Below are positions 61,512-64,000 of a DNA stretch of 64,000 nt, piece after piece. Both the position numbers and the translations under genes were made by a program. The notes beneath the pieces were generated by a model that made no database searches, had not been told where the DNA came from, and worked only from the letters and a program-made list of their open reading frames with translations. Each line of letters starts with the position of its first letter. Positions within the stretch are counted from its first letter, which is position 1. This DNA is from Pseudomonas sp. LS.1a (lineage in GTDB: Bacteria; Pseudomonadota; Gammaproteobacteria; Pseudomonadales; Pseudomonadaceae): the NCBI RefSeq assembly GCF_022533585.1, contig NZ_CP092827.1, positions 2,148,001-2,212,000 on the forward strand, written 5' to 3'.

Positions 61512-62615
61512 ATGCGCAAGGTACTGAAGGTGATTGGCGGTCTGCTGCTGGCGTCTGGCGCCAGTCTGGCCCAGGCGGCAGAGGTGGACAGCGGTAACAC
61601 GTTGCGGTTGTACAACTGGACCGACTACATCGGCGAAACCACCCTGGCCGACTTCGAGAAGGCCACCGGCATCAAGGTCATCTACGACACCTTCGATGGC
61701 TACGAAACAGTCCAGACCAAACTGCTCACCGGCCGCTCCGGCTACGACCTGGTCATGCTCAACGCTTCCCTGGTACCCCCGCTGATCAGCGCCGGTGTGT
61801 TCCAGGCGCTGGACAAGCAGCAATTGCCCAGCTGGCACAACCTCGACCAGCAGGTGGTGAACAACCTGCAAGGCTATGACCCCGGCCTGAAATACTCGGC
61901 GCCCTACACCTGGGGCAGCTCGGGGGTGACCTACAACGTCGACAAGATCACCGCGCGCATGCCCGATGCCCCCATCGGCTCGCTGGCCATGCTGTTCGAC
62001 CCTCAGATCGTCTCGCGCTTCGCCGACTGTGGCGTCACCCTGATGGACGCGCCGACCGAAGTCATCCCGCTGGCCCTGCAGTACCTGGGCAAGGACCCAC
62101 GCAGTGCATCGCCGGCCGACCTCAAGGCGGCTGAACAACTGCTGCTGGGCATTCGCCCGTACATTCGCAAGTTCGACTCGGTCAACTACCTCACCAGCCT
62201 GCCCAACGGCGATGTCTGCCTGGCCCTGACCTGGTCCGGTGACTACGCCACCGCCCAGGCCCGCGCGGTGGAAGCGAAGAAGGACATCAAGCTGTCGTTC
62301 TTCATCCCCGAGGAAGGCTCGCTGATCTGGTTCGACAACCTGTACATCCCAAAGGATGCGCCGCACGCGGCCAACGCCCACCGCTTCATCGAGTTCCTGC
62401 TGCAGCCGCAGACCATGGCCAAGGTCACCGACTACATCCACTACGCCAACAGCAACGCCGCCGCCACTGCGCTGGTGCGCGACGAGATCCGCCATGACCC
62501 GGCCATCTACCCCGACGCGCAAACCCGCGAGCGCCTGTTCGCGCAGAAAACCCAGAGCCCGAAGGACATGCGCGCCATCACCCGGGTCTGGAGCACGGTC
62601 AAGACCGGTTTCTGA
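61512..62615 (+). CDS. Polyamine ABC transporter periplasmic binding protein (PotF/SpuD-like)
   Basis: This 367-residue protein has a signal peptide (ending SLAQA at about 22) and the polyamine-binding opening LRLYNWTDYIGETTLADFEK. Further blocks are IKVIYDTFDGYETVQTKLLT, YDLVMLNASLVPPLISAGVF and LIWFDNLYIPKDAPHAANAH. Putrescine or spermidine binding is likely; selectivity cannot be fixed by eye. It is followed 34 bases later by an aminotransferase gene and has no permease genes within the window, so it may supply a permease encoded elsewhere. Confidence 0.9.
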   Translation: MRKVLKVIGGLLLASGASLAQAAEVDSGNTLRLYNWTDYIGETTLADFEKATGIKVIYDTFDGYETVQTKLLTGRSGYDLVMLNASLVPPLISAGVFQALDKQQLPSWHNLDQQVVNNLQGYDPGLKYSAPYTWGSSGVTYNVDKITARMPDAPIGSLAMLFDPQIVSRFADCGVTLMDAPTEVIPLALQYLGKDPRSASPADLKAAEQLLLGIRPYIRKFDSVNYLTSLPNGDVCLALTWSGDYATAQARAVEAKKDIKLSFFIPEEGSLIWFDNLYIPKDAPHAANAHRFIEFLLQPQTMAKVTDYIHYANSNAAATALVRDEIRHDPAIYPDAQTRERLFAQKTQSPKDMRAITRVWSTVKTGF

Positions 62616-62649
62616 ACACTGCCCAACGATCACTGCCAAGGAGCTGCCC

Positions 62650-64000
62650 ATGGCCACCCCAAGCAAAGCATTCGCCATTGCCCACGACCCGCTGGTGGAC
62701 GCCGACAAGGCCCACTACATGCACGGCTACCATGTGTTCGACGAGCACCGCGAGCAAGGTGCGCTGAACATCGTTGCCGGCGAGGGCGCCTACATCCGCG
62801 ATACCCACGGCAACCGCTTCCTCGATGCCGTCGGCGGCATGTGGTGCACCAACATTGGCCTGGGCCGCGAGGAAATGGCCCTGGCCATCGCCGATCAGGT
62901 ACGCCAGCTGGCCTATTCCAACCCGTTTTCCGACATGGCCAACGATGTGGCCATCGAGCTGTGCCAGAAGCTCGCGCAGCTGGCGCCGGGCGACCTGAAC
63001 CATGTGTTCCTCACTACCGGCGGCTCGACCGCGGTCGACACCGCCTACCGGCTGATCCAGTACTACCAGAACTGCCGTGGCAAACCGCACAAGAAGCACA
63101 TCATCGCCCGCTACAACGCCTACCACGGCTCCACCACCCTGACCATGTCGATCGGCAACAAGGCTGCTGACCGGGTGCCGGAGTTCGATTATCACCACGA
63201 CCTGATCCACCACGTGTCCAACCCCAACCCGTATCGCGCCCCGCACGACATGGACGAGGCCGAGTTCCTCGACTTCCTGGTGGCCGAGTTCGAGGACAAG
63301 ATCCTCTCGCTGGGGGCCGACAACGTGGCGGCGTTCTTCGCCGAGCCGATCATGGGCTCGGGCGGGGTGATCATTCCGCCCAAGGGCTACTTCCAGCGCA
63401 TGTGGCAGCTGTGCCAGACCTACGACATCCTGTTCGTCGCCGACGAAGTGGTGACTTCGTTCGGGCGCCTGGGCACCTTCTTTGCCAGTGAGGAATTGTT
63501 CGGCGTCACCCCCGACATCATCACCACCGCCAAGGGCCTGACCTCGGCCTACCTGCCGCTGGGGGCGTGCATTTTCTCCGCACGCATCTGGCAGGTGATC
63601 GCCGAGCCGGGCAAGGGCCGCTGCTTCACCCACGGCTTCACCTACAGCGGGCACCCGGTGTGCTGCACTGCGGCCTTGAAGAACATCGAGATCATCGAGC
63701 GCGAGCAGTTGCTGGAGCACGTCAAGGACGTCGGCGGCTACCTGGAGCAACGCCTGCAAAGCCTGCGCGAGCTGCCGCTGGTGGGGGATGTGCGCTGCAT
63801 GAAGCTGATGGCCTGCGTCGAGTTCGTTGCCGACAAGGCCAGCAAGGCGCTGTTCGCGGATGAGGTGAACATCGGTGAACGCATTCACAGCAAGGCCCAG
63901 GCCAAAGGGTTGCTGGTGCGGCCGATCATGCACCTGAACGTGATGTCGCCGCCGTTGATCATCACCCATGCGCAAGTGGACGAGATCGTCGAAACCCTGC
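62650..64000 (+). CDS. Class III omega-aminotransferase, 3' end outside window
   Basis: This gene is open to the end of the window; about 450 residues are visible. It is a fold I, class III PLP transaminase (SpuC / omega-amino-acid:pyruvate type): GMWCTNIGLGREEMALAIAD, YNAYHGSTTLTMSIGNKA, the EPIMGSGGVIIPPKGYF block, DEVVTSFGRLGTFFASEELF and the PLP lysine K295 in TTAKGLTSAYLPLGA. AAGGAG precedes the ATG at 62650. With the upstream polyamine-binding protein it suggests transamination of putrescine or a related amine; broad substrate use is common in the family. Confidence 0.9.
   Translation, partial: MATPSKAFAIAHDPLVDADKAHYMHGYHVFDEHREQGALNIVAGEGAYIRDTHGNRFLDAVGGMWCTNIGLGREEMALAIADQVRQLAYSNPFSDMANDVAIELCQKLAQLAPGDLNHVFLTTGGSTAVDTAYRLIQYYQNCRGKPHKKHIIARYNAYHGSTTLTMSIGNKAADRVPEFDYHHDLIHHVSNPNPYRAPHDMDEAEFLDFLVAEFEDKILSLGADNVAAFFAEPIMGSGGVIIPPKGYFQRMWQLCQTYDILFVADEVVTSFGRLGTFFASEELFGVTPDIITTAKGLTSAYLPLGACIFSARIWQVIAEPGKGRCFTHGFTYSGHPVCCTAALKNIEIIEREQLLEHVKDVGGYLEQRLQSLRELPLVGDVRCMKLMACVEFVADKASKALFADEVNIGERIHSKAQAKGLLVRPIMHLNVMSPPLIITHAQVDEIVETL

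Overview
The window is about 64 kb of high-GC chromosome from a fluorescent pseudomonad, most likely the Pseudomonas putida group. The evidence is the vanAB/vanR/OprD-porin/transporter block, the glcCDEFGB block, the aruR/aruS/aruI/aruH arginine-transaminase cluster with a periplasmic broad-specificity racemase, and many Pseudomonas-type REP palindromes built on CGGGTAAACCCGCTCCCACAGG or GCGACACAAGGCCGCTCCCAC. From memory the gene order resembles the P. putida KT2440 region around PP_3715-PP_3764; this could not be checked here. No rRNA, tRNA, CRISPR array, prophage or insertion sequence was seen. The window cuts a gene at each edge: an OprD porin at the start and a class III aminotransferase at the end.

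Layout. (1) 1-1702: OprD porin end and cobF. (2) 1778-8879: a signalling island with a single-domain receiver protein, a 1155-aa CHASE3-GAF hybrid kinase with three receivers, a CheR-type methyltransferase, a receiver-less CheB-type methylesterase, a receiver-kinase hybrid and a second single-domain receiver; no chemoreceptor is nearby. (3) 8990-12809: thiolase, 3-hydroxyacyl-CoA dehydrogenase and TetR regulator in one operon, with a divergent AraC regulator. (4) 12940-17961: small metabolic genes (AhpD-like protein, guanine/cytosine-type deaminase, CynX/NimT-like MFS exporter, MocR regulator, one unrecognised protein, flavin reductase-like protein). (5) 18088-25559: glycolate oxidase glcDEFG, malate synthase glcB and the divergent regulator glcC with paired operators. 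(6) 25688-27567: DUF2388 protein, glutathione transferase and a secreted Gly/His-rich repeat protein. (7) 27700-30567: organosulfur operon msuE - acyl-CoA-dehydrogenase-fold monooxygenase - sfnR behind a good sigma-54 promoter. (8) 31050-32945: a second, stand-alone mrdA (PBP2). (9) 33505-39158: vanillate catabolism and uptake, with a repeated ATGGATCCAT palindrome before both transcription units. (10) 39369-43541: LolD/FtsX-type ABC exporter with an AttH/CrtC-like lipoprotein. (11) 43707-45200: crotonase-fold protein and TetR regulator.

(12) 45276-61231 is the largest coherent unit. A three-gene sensor (OmpR-type regulator, periplasmic solute-binding protein, HAMP-HisKA-REC-Hpt kinase) precedes an amino-acid permease. 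Then come a PaaG-like crotonase, an acyl-CoA dehydrogenase, an ADP-forming acyl-CoA ligase, the 2-ketoarginine decarboxylase AruI, a secreted amino-acid racemase, the arginine:pyruvate transaminase AruH, an aldehyde dehydrogenase and a quinone oxidoreductase-like flavoprotein. Together they suggest capture of L- or D-basic amino acids, racemisation in the periplasm, transamination, decarboxylation and oxidation to 4-guanidinobutyrate, with a possible CoA-thioester branch that has no assigned substrate. (13) 61512-64000: a polyamine-type binding protein and an omega-aminotransferase, thematically linked to the arginine/polyamine block.

Nothing in the window is plainly foreign. The most interesting unexplained items are the receptor-less CheR/CheB two-kinase island, the two crotonases that lack the hydratase glutamate pair, the CoA branch inside the aru cluster, the vanillate operator set, and the Gly/His-rich secreted protein.
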